The notes under the pieces were generated by a model. It was not told the DNA's origin and made no database searches. It saw only the letters and a list, made by a program, of their open reading frames with translations. The position numbers and the translations under genes were made by a program. DNA of 64,000 bases from contig JAJEHL010000035.1 of the NCBI GenBank assembly GCA_022823725.1, positions 56,295 to 120,294 on the forward strand, written 5' to 3'. Of this stretch, positions 34,504 through 43,575 are shown piece by piece; the first letter of the stretch is position 1; every line of letters begins with the position of its first letter. The DNA is from Candidatus Latescibacterota bacterium. Its GTDB lineage: Bacteria; Latescibacterota; UBA2968.

Positions 34504-37044
34504 CTAATGCTCGTGCCCGTGATCGTGCAAGGGCGTATGATCGTGATAAATACCGTGCTTGTGCATCTGCTGGTGCAAGCGATTGTGCGCGGCCTCCAGC
34601 GTGGCGCACATCTGTTTCAGACGTCTTGCTTCAGGTCGCGGTGCGAGCGTATCCAGATAGGCAATTGCCCCTTCGATTTGTTCCAAAACCGTTGTGGCAT
34701 CCGCCTGTGAAAAAATCGGTTTCTCCGCCACAACCACCTGTACAGCACTCGTGTGTGCGGCAATCTCGCCGTGCTGTCCCTTATAACTTCCGCGCACCCG
34801 AAGGGCAATCCACGTCGAATCCTCCACCCGCACCTCTGCACTCCCCGACGCCGACAAGCTCTTATCCACATTCACCTGCTCGTGCGTCAGCCCGCCCACG
34901 ACGATCTCGACCTGATCAATCGGCAAACGCACCGACGCCACCTCCCACGTCACATTGACCGTCCCGCCAGAAGCGGGCAATTGCACCTGTGAACCGGGTG
35001 CCTTACCCTCCACCTGAATCTCCGCCAGAGGCCCCACCGTCACAAACGTATGACCCGCTTTTGTCGCCGCCATCCAGTTCTCATAACTAAACGCGCAATC
35101 TCCCATATGCGTATAAGTACGCACCCCACCGAGTTGCGACGCAGCCGCCATCTTATCCGAACCGCCCACAACAGGAATGTGGTACCCCAAATTCAAATAG
35201 CGATACCAATCGGCAATTCCATAGGGATTGATCTGTGCATTGTGCGGATTAAACGTCATCATCTCCATCGCGTGGATCAGGCCCAGCACAATATCTGCTG
35301 CGCGTTCACACTGCGGATTTGGACCGTGCGGCATCACCACCAGCCCCCCCTGATCAATGCACTGCTGCGCCCACTCTGCCATCGTGACTTCTTGCGCATC
35401 GCCCAGCGCGGATTCCGACGGTCCGCCCGAACACAGCGGGTGAATCATAAGCCCAGAATAACCCAGCAGCGAAATATGCCCGAGCACCTGCATGCGATTC
35501 TCAGTGCCAACGCGCACGAGAAACTCGCCATCCCCACCAAAATCTCGCGCGCCAAAAGTCGTCTTGCCATCAAAATCCGACACATTGCTAAACATTTCAC
35601 CCCACTGGCTCGCCAGCAAATTCACCACATTCACGCCCTCGCCCTCGCCTTCCAGAAGCGCCGTTTGCGGACTCAAAAAATGCACGTGCGTATCGGCTGT
35701 CACCCAACCCTTTTCCCGCCACTTGAGCACGCGATCAATCTCAAACGTAACAACATCAGTATCGGGACCAACCGTGAACTTCTCGCGAATCGGCGCAATC
35801 TCATATCCCTTCTGGATATCGACATACACATCGCCCAAAGGCAAATCTGCCACGCATTCCCCCGGGATATAACAATACTGATTTAACCCATTGACATATT
35901 CGCCGTAATTATCCTCAAACCAGTGAGGATTCACCTTGCGATGATATCCCTTAGGCGGCAAATACTCCCCGGCCTCACCGTGCATGTGCAACCGCACAGC
36001 AACCGGCGTTTCCGTCCCTTTCTCCACCACGCGAATTGCGACCGGGCGATGTGCGGGCTGCACCTCGACAATCTGCTTTGCATCTGCCAGTTCGTAAGCC
36101 TGAGCCTCCCCATCCCCCCCCACATAAAGCTTCCCTTGCGGGTGTGCGATATACTCGACAACGACCTCAGAAGAAGACCGCTCGGGCTGCACATCCACCT
36201 CCGCACCCAACCAGCGTTCTGCATCGTAATCCATCACCGCCCGCGCCGACATCACCACACCCAGGTCAATATCTATATCTTCAAGCTCGCCATTCCCGTT
36301 CAACTGCGCGCCCTCGGGCAATTCCAACTTCAATTTTTGGCGCACACCTGACCGCAACGGATGATCTGCGACCTGTGTATGCGTGATTCCAAGCACCAGC
36401 GACCTCTCGTTTTTGGGAATGAGCCTCAGACACCGAACGGGTTTTTCCGGATTGGGATTGGGCAACGCATAAACCCACAACTTTATGCGCCCGCCATCTC
36501 GCCCCGAACTGTGCCGCGTCTCGGCGCGACCATAAGCCGATGCAGGACGACGCCCCAGACCGTGTTCATCCGTCGCCCCCATCACAACCCCTGGTTTCGC
36601 CGCAGGCATCGCTGCAAACGCACTTGCCCCCCACCCAATACGGGACTGTTGAATCGCAAACCGGCGCAAAATGCGCGTCGCCTCCGCCTCTCCATCTGCA
36701 TATTCCAGTACGTAATCCGACACATGATCGCCGAGTTCATTGCCATCCATAGCAAAATCGGCCAGCCCCTCCTGATAATTACTCACGCGATTCTCGACCC
36801 CGTGTAAAAACACCACATAGCTCGCCTTCACACCGCCCATATCAACGCGCATAGCATCGCCATCGAGCAATATCCCATTGGGTTCGCCTGGCGTGCCCAG
36901 ATCAAATGGCATTCCCAGAATGGACTGAGAACCATACATCGCGCCCAAGTCTTCGCCACCAAACCCATCCAATTGCACGCGATCCACATTGTAATTTTCC
37001 GCCAGCGAAACAGGTGTAAAATGTTCAGATGGGGGAATATTCAT
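34504..37044 (-). CDS. CehA/McbA-family metallohydrolase with His-rich tail
   Basis: The 846-residue product has N-terminal beta-rich domains (to about 450), then a PHP-like hydrolase domain opening WVTADTHVHFLSPQ. GLVVMPHGPNPQC and VVGGSDKMAAASQLGGVRTY supply further metal-ligand histidines and aspartates. A beta-sandwich and a helical end follow. The last 25 residues contain HQQMHKHGIYHDHTPLHDHG, a histidine-rich tail that could bind zinc or iron. CehA/McbA proteins include carbaryl hydrolase, but most members are uncharacterised. No clear signal peptide. GAGG lies 6 bases before the ATG. Confidence 0.75.
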   Translation of the reverse strand: MNIPPSEHFTPVSLAENYNVDRVQLDGFGGEDLGAMYGSQSILGMPFDLGTPGEPNGILLDGDAMRVDMGGVKASYVVFLHGVENRVSNYQEGLADFAMDGNELGDHVSDYVLEYADGEAEATRILRRFAIQQSRIGWGASAFAAMPAAKPGVVMGATDEHGLGRRPASAYGRAETRHSSGRDGGRIKLWVYALPNPNPEKPVRCLRLIPKNERSLVLGITHTQVADHPLRSGVRQKLKLELPEGAQLNGNGELEDIDIDLGVVMSARAVMDYDAERWLGAEVDVQPERSSSEVVVEYIAHPQGKLYVGGDGEAQAYELADAKQIVEVQPAHRPVAIRVVEKGTETPVAVRLHMHGEAGEYLPPKGYHRKVNPHWFEDNYGEYVNGLNQYCYIPGECVADLPLGDVYVDIQKGYEIAPIREKFTVGPDTDVVTFEIDRVLKWREKGWVTADTHVHFLSPQTALLEGEGEGVNVVNLLASQWGEMFSNVSDFDGKTTFGARDFGGDGEFLVRVGTENRMQVLGHISLLGYSGLMIHPLCSGGPSESALGDAQEVTMAEWAQQCIDQGGLVVMPHGPNPQCERAADIVLGLIHAMEMMTFNPHNAQINPYGIADWYRYLNLGYHIPVVGGSDKMAAASQLGGVRTYTHMGDCAFSYENWMAATKAGHTFVTVGPLAEIQVEGKAPGSQVQLPASGGTVNVTWEVASVRLPIDQVEIVVGGLTHEQVNVDKSLSASGSAEVRVEDSTWIALRVRGSYKGQHGEIAAHTSAVQVVVAEKPIFSQADATTVLEQIEGAIAYLDTLAPRPEARRLKQMCATLEAAHNRLHQQMHKHGIYHDHTPLHDHGHEH

Positions 37045-37056
37045 AAAGCACCTCGT

Positions 37057-38925
37057 TTATAAAAAGTACCGCTCATTTTTCACCATCACCTCAAACTCTT
37101 CTCTCGCCTTCTGCACCTCCTCCACCGTCGAAACCTCGGCAACTGGTACATCCCACCAACTCTCATAGCCCGGCACGCGCACCTCGCGATCTACTTCTAC
37201 CGCAATCACCGTCGTGCGATCTATAGTTCGCGCCTCTTCAATCGCCCTCATCAGCCCTTCTCTGCCTTCGGGCCGCAACACATAAGCACCCAAACTCTCG
37301 GCATTTGTCGCCAAATCGGTCGGCACATTCTCGCCATCCAATTGCCCGGTCTGCTCATCGCGCATCCTGTACTCTGTCCCAAACTCCTGCGCGCCCACAG
37401 CCTCCGACAACCCCCCGATACTCGCGAAACCGTGATTGTCCAGCAACACAATATTCAGCTTAATCCCCTCCTGCACCGCCGTCGCAATCTCCTGTGCCAT
37501 CATCAAATACGACCCATCCCCAACCATCACATACACCTCCCGAGAGGGATCGGCCATCTTAATGCCCAAACCCCCGGCAATCTCGTATCCCATGCACGAA
37601 TATCCATACTCGAGATGGTACCCCTTGGGATTGCGCGTCCGCCACAACTTGTGGAGATCGCCCGGCATACTGCCCGCTGCGCAAATCATAACATCCTCGG
37701 GCGCCGAACCTTCATTCACCGCGCCAATCACCTCACCCTGGCTCAAAACGGGCCGATGCCCCAAATTGTAAATGCGATCCACCTCGACCTCCCACGCCTC
37801 TCGAAATGCGGCAACCCGCTGTGTCAAATCCCCCGACACGCGATACCCCTGCACCGCTTCTGCAAGCTCCTCCAACACCACCCGCGCATCGCCCACCAGC
37901 GGCAGCGCACCGTGCTTAGCCGCATCAAATTCCGCCACATTAATCGCGATAAATTTCACATCTGGATTTTGAAACGCCGTCTTCGAAGCCGTCGTAAAAT
38001 CGCTCAACCGCGTACCAATAGCGATCACCAGATCTGCTTCCCGCGCGACAATATTCGCCCCCGGTGTACCCGTCACGCCCACCGCACCTAAATTATTGGC
38101 GTGGTCGTAACTAAGCGACCCCTTGCCCGCCTGTGTCTCGCCCACGGGAATACCCGTCTGCTCCACAAATGCCGCCAGCGCATCTGTCGCCTCGCTGTAT
38201 AACACCCCCCCGCCCGCAATCACCATGGGCTGCACACTCTCCCGAATCCACGCCGCTGCTTTTGACACCAGATCGCGATCCGCCCGATTGCGCGGCACCA
38301 CCCACACCCGTTTATCAAACAACGCTTCGGGATAATCAAACGCCTCTGTCTGCGTATCCTGCGGACAACACAGCGTCACAGCACCCGTCTCAACAGGCGA
38401 CGTCAAAACCCGCATCGCCTCGGGCAATGCCAAAATCGCCTGATCTGCCCGATTCAACCGATCCCAGTACCGCGACACCGGCTTAAAACAATCATTCACG
38501 GAAATATCCTGCGACGCATTGGACTCCAACTGCTGCAACACGGGTGCCACATTTCGCCGCGCAAAAATATCACCCGGCAACAGCAGCACCGGCAAACGAT
38601 TAATCGTCGCCGTTGCCGCGCCCGTCACCATATTCGTCGCCCCCGGTCCAATCGACGTCGTACACGCCAGCGTGCCCAACCGATTCTTCATCTTGGCATA
38701 AGCCGCAGCCGTATGCACCATCGCCTGTTCATTGCGCGTCTGGTAATATCGAAACTCATCGCGATACTCATGCAATGCCTGACCGATCCCCGCCACATTC
38801 CCATGCCCAAAAATACCCGACATCCCCGCAAAAAAAGGCTGTTCAATCCCATCGCGCGAAACGTACTGCGCTTTCAAAAACTGAACAATCGCCTGTGCCA
38901 TTGTCAATCGTCGCGTCTTTGCCAT
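37057..38925 (-). CDS. iolD: IolD-like ThDP-dependent cyclohexane-1,2-dione hydrolase
   Basis: The 622-residue product has the three-domain ThDP enzyme layout. The N-terminal Pyr domain contains LGTLACTTSIGPGATNMVTG and a glutamate at QTRNEQAMVHTA. The middle domain is PMVIAGGGVLYSEA. The C-terminal PP domain has the cofactor motif VGDGSYLMMAQEIATAV ending in LLDNHGF. GIEQPFFAGMSGIFGHGNVA and FGTEYRMRDEQTGQLDGENV are characteristic of IolD, which opens the ring of trihydroxycyclohexanedione in inositol catabolism. No iolB, C, E or G neighbours are present, so the real substrate may be another cyclic dione. GAGG lies 6 bases before the ATG at 38925. Confidence 0.86.
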   Translation of the reverse strand: MAKTRRLTMAQAIVQFLKAQYVSRDGIEQPFFAGMSGIFGHGNVAGIGQALHEYRDEFRYYQTRNEQAMVHTAAAYAKMKNRLGTLACTTSIGPGATNMVTGAATATINRLPVLLLPGDIFARRNVAPVLQQLESNASQDISVNDCFKPVSRYWDRLNRADQAILALPEAMRVLTSPVETGAVTLCCPQDTQTEAFDYPEALFDKRVWVVPRNRADRDLVSKAAAWIRESVQPMVIAGGGVLYSEATDALAAFVEQTGIPVGETQAGKGSLSYDHANNLGAVGVTGTPGANIVAREADLVIAIGTRLSDFTTASKTAFQNPDVKFIAINVAEFDAAKHGALPLVGDARVVLEELAEAVQGYRVSGDLTQRVAAFREAWEVEVDRIYNLGHRPVLSQGEVIGAVNEGSAPEDVMICAAGSMPGDLHKLWRTRNPKGYHLEYGYSCMGYEIAGGLGIKMADPSREVYVMVGDGSYLMMAQEIATAVQEGIKLNIVLLDNHGFASIGGLSEAVGAQEFGTEYRMRDEQTGQLDGENVPTDLATNAESLGAYVLRPEGREGLMRAIEEARTIDRTTVIAVEVDREVRVPGYESWWDVPVAEVSTVEEVQKAREEFEVMVKNERYFL

Positions 38926-38926
38926 C

Positions 38927-39709
38927 TTATCCCTCGTATTGAACCAATACATCCGGCCGGTCGTGTACACCGGGAGACTCCAAAATCCGCTTCTGCTGCT
39001 CAGTCAGCCCCTCATAAACCGAACGATCGTACCCCTTTGGCGCGGAAATCAAATGCCCCGGACCGTATTTGTAAAGCAACACCCTGCGCTCGTGGTCTGC
39101 CCGCCACGGCAATGTGCCGTGTACCAGAGCCTCCGTAAAAAAGATCGCATCGCCCGCCTTTGCCTCGGGCTGCACAACATAGTGCGGAACCCGATCAAAT
39201 CGCTGCACATCGCGCGGCAAATCCATCCTGAAATTGCTCTTGTGGCTACCCCGCACACAGGCAAACCCGCCATCCCCTGCATTGGCGTCCGACAACACAT
39301 ACGTCAACACCGACAAACCACACTGCATCACGCCATCTCGATACCTGTAATAATGGTGAAACAAATCCGGCTTGCCGCCGTGCAAACTGCCTCGCCTCCC
39401 ATTCTTCATCATAAAAATGGCATAATCGTGATCCAGACGGAACTTTGGTCCCAGCAAGTCAACGAGATAAGGCAACACTTTGGGATGATCGATTAAATCT
39501 CGACACGCCACATCCCAATCCACAATACTCGGTGCGCGGCGCACACCCTTAGCATTGCCAAATTCATCATCTGCCTCCACATCCCCGTAATCCCTGGGAA
39601 ATTCTCGATCTGCCACCGCATTGAGCACATCCAATTCCTCGCTGCTCAACACATCTTTAATCACCAGATACCCGTCGAGATCAAACATAAACTTTTCTTC
39701 TGGGGTCAT
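38927..39709 (-). CDS. PhyH-like dioxygenase-family protein, atypical metal motif
   Basis: The 260-residue product has the PhyH frame: MTPEEKFMFDLDGYLVIKDV at the start, GDGGFACVRGSHKSNF in the barrel and EALVHGTLPWRADHERRVLL with the distal His and 2-oxoglutarate Arg. The canonical HxD pair is not visible at its usual place, where the sequence reads SLHGGKPDLFHHYYRYRDG; this LHGG form recurs in a subfamily of PhyH proteins. GAGG lies 7 bases before the ATG at 39709. The stop is 1 bp before the IolD start, so the proteins are tightly coupled. Confidence 0.8.
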   Translation of the reverse strand: MTPEEKFMFDLDGYLVIKDVLSSEELDVLNAVADREFPRDYGDVEADDEFGNAKGVRRAPSIVDWDVACRDLIDHPKVLPYLVDLLGPKFRLDHDYAIFMMKNGRRGSLHGGKPDLFHHYYRYRDGVMQCGLSVLTYVLSDANAGDGGFACVRGSHKSNFRMDLPRDVQRFDRVPHYVVQPEAKAGDAIFFTEALVHGTLPWRADHERRVLLYKYGPGHLISAPKGYDRSVYEGLTEQQKRILESPGVHDRPDVLVQYEG

Positions 39710-39720
39710 CTCGCATCCTC

Positions 39721-40857
39721 CTATCGATAGGGCAATGGCCTGGGATCGAGCCATTCTACAATTCGATCTTTAATCGCCCATGCAAAAAAGAAATTTCCGC
39801 GCGGCGTGTGATGCCCGATATAATACGGTTCCAAAAACGCCCGCACATCTCCCCGATATGTCGCGTACTCTTCCCGAAAAGCATCGCGCAAATCAATCAC
39901 CGGCACATCCTTTGTCGCCAACCAATCCAAAAACGTCTGGTCAAAAAGCGGCTCGCCTTCTAATGCCCGGGCTATATTACTCGAACCGAACGACAAAATA
40001 ACCAGCAGCTTTTTCCCATTGGCCTTCGTAAAAGCCTCGGCCTTTTCGATCACAAACCGCGTCGCAAACAACGCCGCCTCGGTATGCAAGCTATAGACCT
40101 CGGCATCCGATCCCGCATTCTCGAGTTCTCCCCCCATACCATGCGCCATAGCCGACGCATCTTCCGCACTGCCTCTGCGCGCCATAACCGCATGCAAAAT
40201 CGGATCATCGCCAAAAGCCTCCCACACCCAATCCGCATCGCACAGCCGATAGAGTTCCTCGGGCGTCTTGCACAAATTCTCGCACTCTTCCACGATTCCA
40301 CTTTCCAGATTCACGCGCAAATGCGGCAACGTAAACCGCCCCTGCCGTCCCATGCGAATGGACCGCCACGCATCCAAATTGCGGAAGTGATCGTCATCCC
40401 ACACATTCAAAATCACGTACTCGGCGGGATATTCCCGCTCCACAATCAACATTCGCCGATACGCCTGATACACACTGTGCCCACCAATGCCGTAATTGCG
40501 AACAGGCTCCAGCAAATGCGCTGCCAAATACTCCTGCCACGTCTCCCCATTGCTCACCTGATCGCAATGCGTAAAGCTATTCCCATACGTATGAATGCGA
40601 CACGGGCGATCCGCATAATTGACCACCTGCCGCGCACCGTCTTTCTCGTACGCGTAAAACCCGCGCGAATCATCCACACCACCCCCGCGAAACCCATCGC
40701 AAACCACCCATCCGATCTCCGGATCAAACGCCGACTGCGCATTGTTACACATAATCCTCGCCAACTCCGCCGGCACATCTGCCCTCACAGGCGTCACAAA
40801 ATGATCCACCATCTCGCGCGTTGGCATAATCGACTCCAAATACTCGCGTCCTGTCAT
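39721..40857 (-). CDS. SGNH/GDSL-type hydrolase
   Basis: The 378-residue product carries the four SGNH blocks in order. IHTYGNSFTHCDQVSNGETW (about 88-107) has the nucleophile serine in GNSFT. NYGIGGHSVYQAY carries the oxyanion glycine, VILNVWDDDHF the asparagine, and YYIGHHTPRGN the catalytic histidine. It should hydrolyse an ester, perhaps an acetyl or carbohydrate ester. There is no signal peptide. The start overlaps the acetyltransferase stop (ATGA), suggesting an acetylation and deacetylation pair acting on one substrate. Confidence 0.8.
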   Translation of the reverse strand: MTGREYLESIMPTREMVDHFVTPVRADVPAELARIMCNNAQSAFDPEIGWVVCDGFRGGGVDDSRGFYAYEKDGARQVVNYADRPCRIHTYGNSFTHCDQVSNGETWQEYLAAHLLEPVRNYGIGGHSVYQAYRRMLIVEREYPAEYVILNVWDDDHFRNLDAWRSIRMGRQGRFTLPHLRVNLESGIVEECENLCKTPEELYRLCDADWVWEAFGDDPILHAVMARRGSAEDASAMAHGMGGELENAGSDAEVYSLHTEAALFATRFVIEKAEAFTKANGKKLLVILSFGSSNIARALEGEPLFDQTFLDWLATKDVPVIDLRDAFREEYATYRGDVRAFLEPYYIGHHTPRGNFFFAWAIKDRIVEWLDPRPLPYR

Positions 40858-41363
40858 TGCGAATTCCTCTCCCTTCTCTCATCTCGCTTCCTGATCACCC
40901 GCGCCGGTGTGCCTCCAACCACCGAATACGGTTCCACATCGCGCGTCACAACCGCGCCCGCACCCACAATACTGTGCGCACCAATACGCACCCCGCCAAT
41001 AACCACGGCATTGGCGCCAAACCACACATCATCCTCCACGACAATCTCCCGCTTTTGCACCTTTTGTTTTACCATCGGAATATCGATTCGGTCGTACCCG
41101 TGTCCCACACTCGCAAAAACCACATGCGCTGCCACCGCCACATAATTGCCAATGGTCAAAGGCCCGTACAACACACTATAAGGCGCAAAATGCGTGTAAC
41201 TACCAATATCGACCCACGCGCCACAGGGATTCACAAAAACCCCATTGTGAAACGCCACATCATCGCCAATACGCACCAATTCCGGATGCCGGATATCGAC
41301 CAGCGGATCAAAGTGAACCGACTCCCCAATCGCCTTAAATGCCGATCGATCTATCTCTAACAT
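40854..41363 (-). CDS. Hexapeptide-repeat O-acetyltransferase
   Basis: The 169-residue product is a left-handed beta-helix. LVRIGDDVAFHNGVFVNPCG, WVDIGSYTHFAPYSVLYGPL, DDVWFGANAVVIGGVRIGAH and SIVGAGAVVTRDVEPYSVVG are successive hexapeptide coils, closed by GTPARVIRKR as in LacA/Maa/NodL-type acetyltransferases. A histidine in VGHGYDR is the candidate base. The ATG at 41363 was chosen because GAGG lies 8 bases ahead; upstream codons lie inside the sulfatase gene. Confidence 0.85.
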   Translation of the reverse strand: MLEIDRSAFKAIGESVHFDPLVDIRHPELVRIGDDVAFHNGVFVNPCGAWVDIGSYTHFAPYSVLYGPLTIGNYVAVAAHVVFASVGHGYDRIDIPMVKQKVQKREIVVEDDVWFGANAVVIGGVRIGAHSIVGAGAVVTRDVEPYSVVGGTPARVIRKRDERRERNSQ

Positions 41364-41373
41364 AAGCGCGTCC

Positions 41374-42807
41374 TCAAAGTGTCCCATGAGCCAAATGTTC
41401 ATCGAGCGCGGCACTAAGCCGCCGAAAAACCTGGGGAAATTCAGCGGCGACATCAACCCTCTCATTGCGCTGCAGATCGAACAGCAACTGGGGACGCTCG
41501 CGCTGAAGGCGCTCCGTCTCATCAGCCAGCACATGCATCGGTTCGAAAACATCGCCCCCAATGCGCTTTGCCGGATCATAGCCGCGAACCAGTTTGAAAC
41601 GCCCGTCAAAGACCATGCGCCAGGCACTCAGACCGGAAAATACCAGATCACGATGCCTGCGCGCGCGGGCACCGAGATAATCGACGAGAGAACGGCTATC
41701 GAGATCATCACCGGGAGTCAAACCGCCCCACTCGAGAAAGCTGGCGGTCAGATCCAGTGTCGTCATCGGAGCGTCATCGCGTCCGGAAGCCTCCACACCC
41801 GGCCCAGCGATCACCAGCGGAACCCCGACCGAAGCCTGCAGGGGCGACAACTTCTGCCATTGGTCGTAATCGCCGAGCATCTCGCCATGGTCGCTGGTGA
41901 AGACAATAATAGTATCATCGAGATCACCCCGCTCGCGCACGCGCTCAACGAGACTTCCGAGGCAAAGATCAAGATGTTCGACAGTAGCAGCCCAATTGCG
42001 ACGCACCTCCTGGTGCGTCTCCGGCGCAATATCCTCGGTGTTAAACCTGGGAAGAGGAAACTCGACAGGCGGCTCGCGGTACCATCGATGCATCGACTCG
42101 GTGATATCCCACGGGTGATGGGGATTCTGCAGATTCACCTCCAAATACCACGGCCTATCGTCGGGCGCCCGATTCAGAAGGGCGAGCGCATTATTGGTGA
42201 TCCAGGTATCGAAGTACGCATTGTCGGGAAGTGTCGTCGGAAAGGTAGCCGTCCACACGCCCTCCCGGCTTCGGCGCATGTAATCGGCAATGTGCTCCTC
42301 TGCCAGGCCGCGCGCGTGCAAAAACGCCATGTACGCATCCTGAGGCACCATCTCATTGTTGCGCATCAAAATGGTCGCCTGATTCAGCCCCGCATTAAAA
42401 ATGGCATCAGAAAATCCCCATTTCTCCATGCCCTGGCACCCATCGATACCACAGTGGAACCTGGGTGGATTCCCCGATTGATTATTGCCCACATGGTGTT
42501 TGCCAGCACCCATAACGTGGTATCCGGCCTCGTCGCGCAGGCGCAGGTGGTACTTAAACATATTTTCGGGGGCATAAGTGCTATTGCCCCACACGCGCGT
42601 GCGATCATACTCCTGCCCAGACACCAGACATGCGCGCGACGGAGCGCAAACGGGCGACGGACAGATTGTGTTGGCAAGCCAGACGCCGCGCTCGGCGAGT
42701 TCCCGCAAATGCGGCGTGCGCACCGGAATATCGGGATTCATCTCGACCCACTCGGGCCGCTGTTGATCCGTTTGGACAAAAAGTATATTGGGACATTTAT
42801 CCGGCAT
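41374..42807 (-). CDS. Sulfatase (type I, formylglycine-dependent)
   Basis: The 477-residue product has CPNILFVQTDQQRPEWVEMN with metal-binding aspartate. The canonical formylglycine motif is CAPSRACLVSG (about 54-64), GAGKHHVG supplies the active-site Lys/His and VFTSDHGEMLGDYDQW the metal site. It lacks a signal peptide, so a cytosolic role is likely. It differs greatly from the other sulfatase of the operon (33111-34490), so two different sulfate esters, or one double ester, are probably cleaved. AAGG stands ahead of the ATG. Confidence 0.92.
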   Translation of the reverse strand: MPDKCPNILFVQTDQQRPEWVEMNPDIPVRTPHLRELAERGVWLANTICPSPVCAPSRACLVSGQEYDRTRVWGNSTYAPENMFKYHLRLRDEAGYHVMGAGKHHVGNNQSGNPPRFHCGIDGCQGMEKWGFSDAIFNAGLNQATILMRNNEMVPQDAYMAFLHARGLAEEHIADYMRRSREGVWTATFPTTLPDNAYFDTWITNNALALLNRAPDDRPWYLEVNLQNPHHPWDITESMHRWYREPPVEFPLPRFNTEDIAPETHQEVRRNWAATVEHLDLCLGSLVERVRERGDLDDTIIVFTSDHGEMLGDYDQWQKLSPLQASVGVPLVIAGPGVEASGRDDAPMTTLDLTASFLEWGGLTPGDDLDSRSLVDYLGARARRHRDLVFSGLSAWRMVFDGRFKLVRGYDPAKRIGGDVFEPMHVLADETERLQRERPQLLFDLQRNERVDVAAEFPQVFRRLSAALDEHLAHGTL

Positions 42808-42829
42808 GCGCGTTCACCCTTCGATACAC

Positions 42830-43051
42830 TCAAGCGGCATACTCAACAACCTCCAACTTCGATGCAGTATCAACCGCTTCAAGAATTGCTTCCACGCGTT
42901 CCATGACAAAATCATCCAACAAAAATTCACGACATTGGCTGCATTGATGGATAGGCAAGTCTTCAATAATCACAATTTTTTTATTTGTCACCTTAAAAGG
43001 CAAATCTGTCACAATGGACTCCAATTCAGACCCACAGACATGACATTTCAT
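42830..43051 (-). CDS. YgiT-type zinc finger protein (antitoxin-like)
   Basis: The 73-residue product begins MKCHVCGSELESIVTDLPFK. It has a second CxxC in HQCSQCREFL, which together would bind one zinc as in the N-terminal domain of MqsA/YgiT antitoxins. The C-terminus (MERVEAILEAVDTASKLEVV) is a short helix, without the helix-turn-helix domain of full MqsA. The ATG at 43051 has GGAG 9 bases ahead. It follows the DUF4258-like gene by 5 bp, the usual order of this toxin-antitoxin type. Confidence 0.8.
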   Translation of the reverse strand: MKCHVCGSELESIVTDLPFKVTNKKIVIIEDLPIHQCSQCREFLLDDFVMERVEAILEAVDTASKLEVVEYAA

Positions 43052-43056
43052 AACGA

Positions 43057-43377
43057 TTATCTCCTTGTTTTGAAATTCAGTTCCCACTCTTCTATATCGG
43101 GAAAATAAGCTGTTACAATCCGGATATTTCGATTTGCAACATCAGTGGCAAATAGGATATGAAGATGTTGCTCCCCATGTTGTGCATACACAAGATAGCT
43201 TGGTAAATATTTATCATCAGGATAAGATTCAATAATCTCGTATGTCTCAATAGACCCCAAAATCATCTGGCGCGTCATAGAGCGTTCTCTAAGACGCATA
43301 TTAATATGGTAAGTCCATTGAATTGCTCTTTGCTTGATGCACTGCTGAATAAATTCCAATGGATTTTCTGGGAGCAT
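43057..43377 (-). CDS. DUF4258-family protein, probable toxin
   Basis: The 106-residue product matches the DUF4258 pattern: AIQWTYHINMRLRERSMTRQ (conserved His and Arg near the start) and ILGSIETYEIIESYPDDKYL, then HILFATDVANRNIRIVTAYF. DUF4258 genes are repeatedly paired with YgiT-type zinc-finger antitoxins, and the fold resembles RelE/ParE-like RNases. The ATG at 43377 is preferred to a TTG at 43401. The direct target is inference. Confidence 0.75.
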   Translation of the reverse strand: MLPENPLEFIQQCIKQRAIQWTYHINMRLRERSMTRQMILGSIETYEIIESYPDDKYLPSYLVYAQHGEQHLHILFATDVANRNIRIVTAYFPDIEEWELNFKTRR

Positions 43378-43397
43378 ATTATAAAGCCTGTGAGTTC

Positions 43398-43565
43398 TCA
43401 ATCAAACGCTTCTTGACCAAACGTCTCAATATGAAACTGAATGGCAGATTGTACATCTGCCAATGCCTCTTCATAAGTATCTCCCTGCCCAACGACGACC
43501 CCCTTCAATCCGAGCGGATATCCTACATAACCATCGGCATATCTTTCAACGATAATTCGAATCAT
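43398..43565 (-). CDS. HicB-like short antitoxin/UPF0150 domain
   Basis: A 55-residue protein begins MIRIIVERYADGYVGYPLGL, continues KGVVVGQGDTYEEALADVQS and ends AIQFHIETFGQEAFD. The pattern (VE)-(x)-GYVGxP-x-GxGDTxEEAxxDxxxAI is that of type II antitoxin HicB-like (UPF0150) partial RNase H folds. AGGAG stands 7 bases before the ATG. It precedes the DUF4258 and YgiT genes by 20 bp and no hicA was found, so it may be a third part of the same module or a solitary relic. Confidence 0.8.
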   Translation of the reverse strand: MIRIIVERYADGYVGYPLGLKGVVVGQGDTYEEALADVQSAIQFHIETFGQEAFD

Positions 43566-43575
43566 GTTTTATCTC

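Noticed and set aside
41386..42906. A 506-codon open frame on the plus strand
   Set aside because: It is antisense to the sulfatase with canonical FGly motif and has no recognisable fold; it exists because of the skewed codon usage of the real gene.
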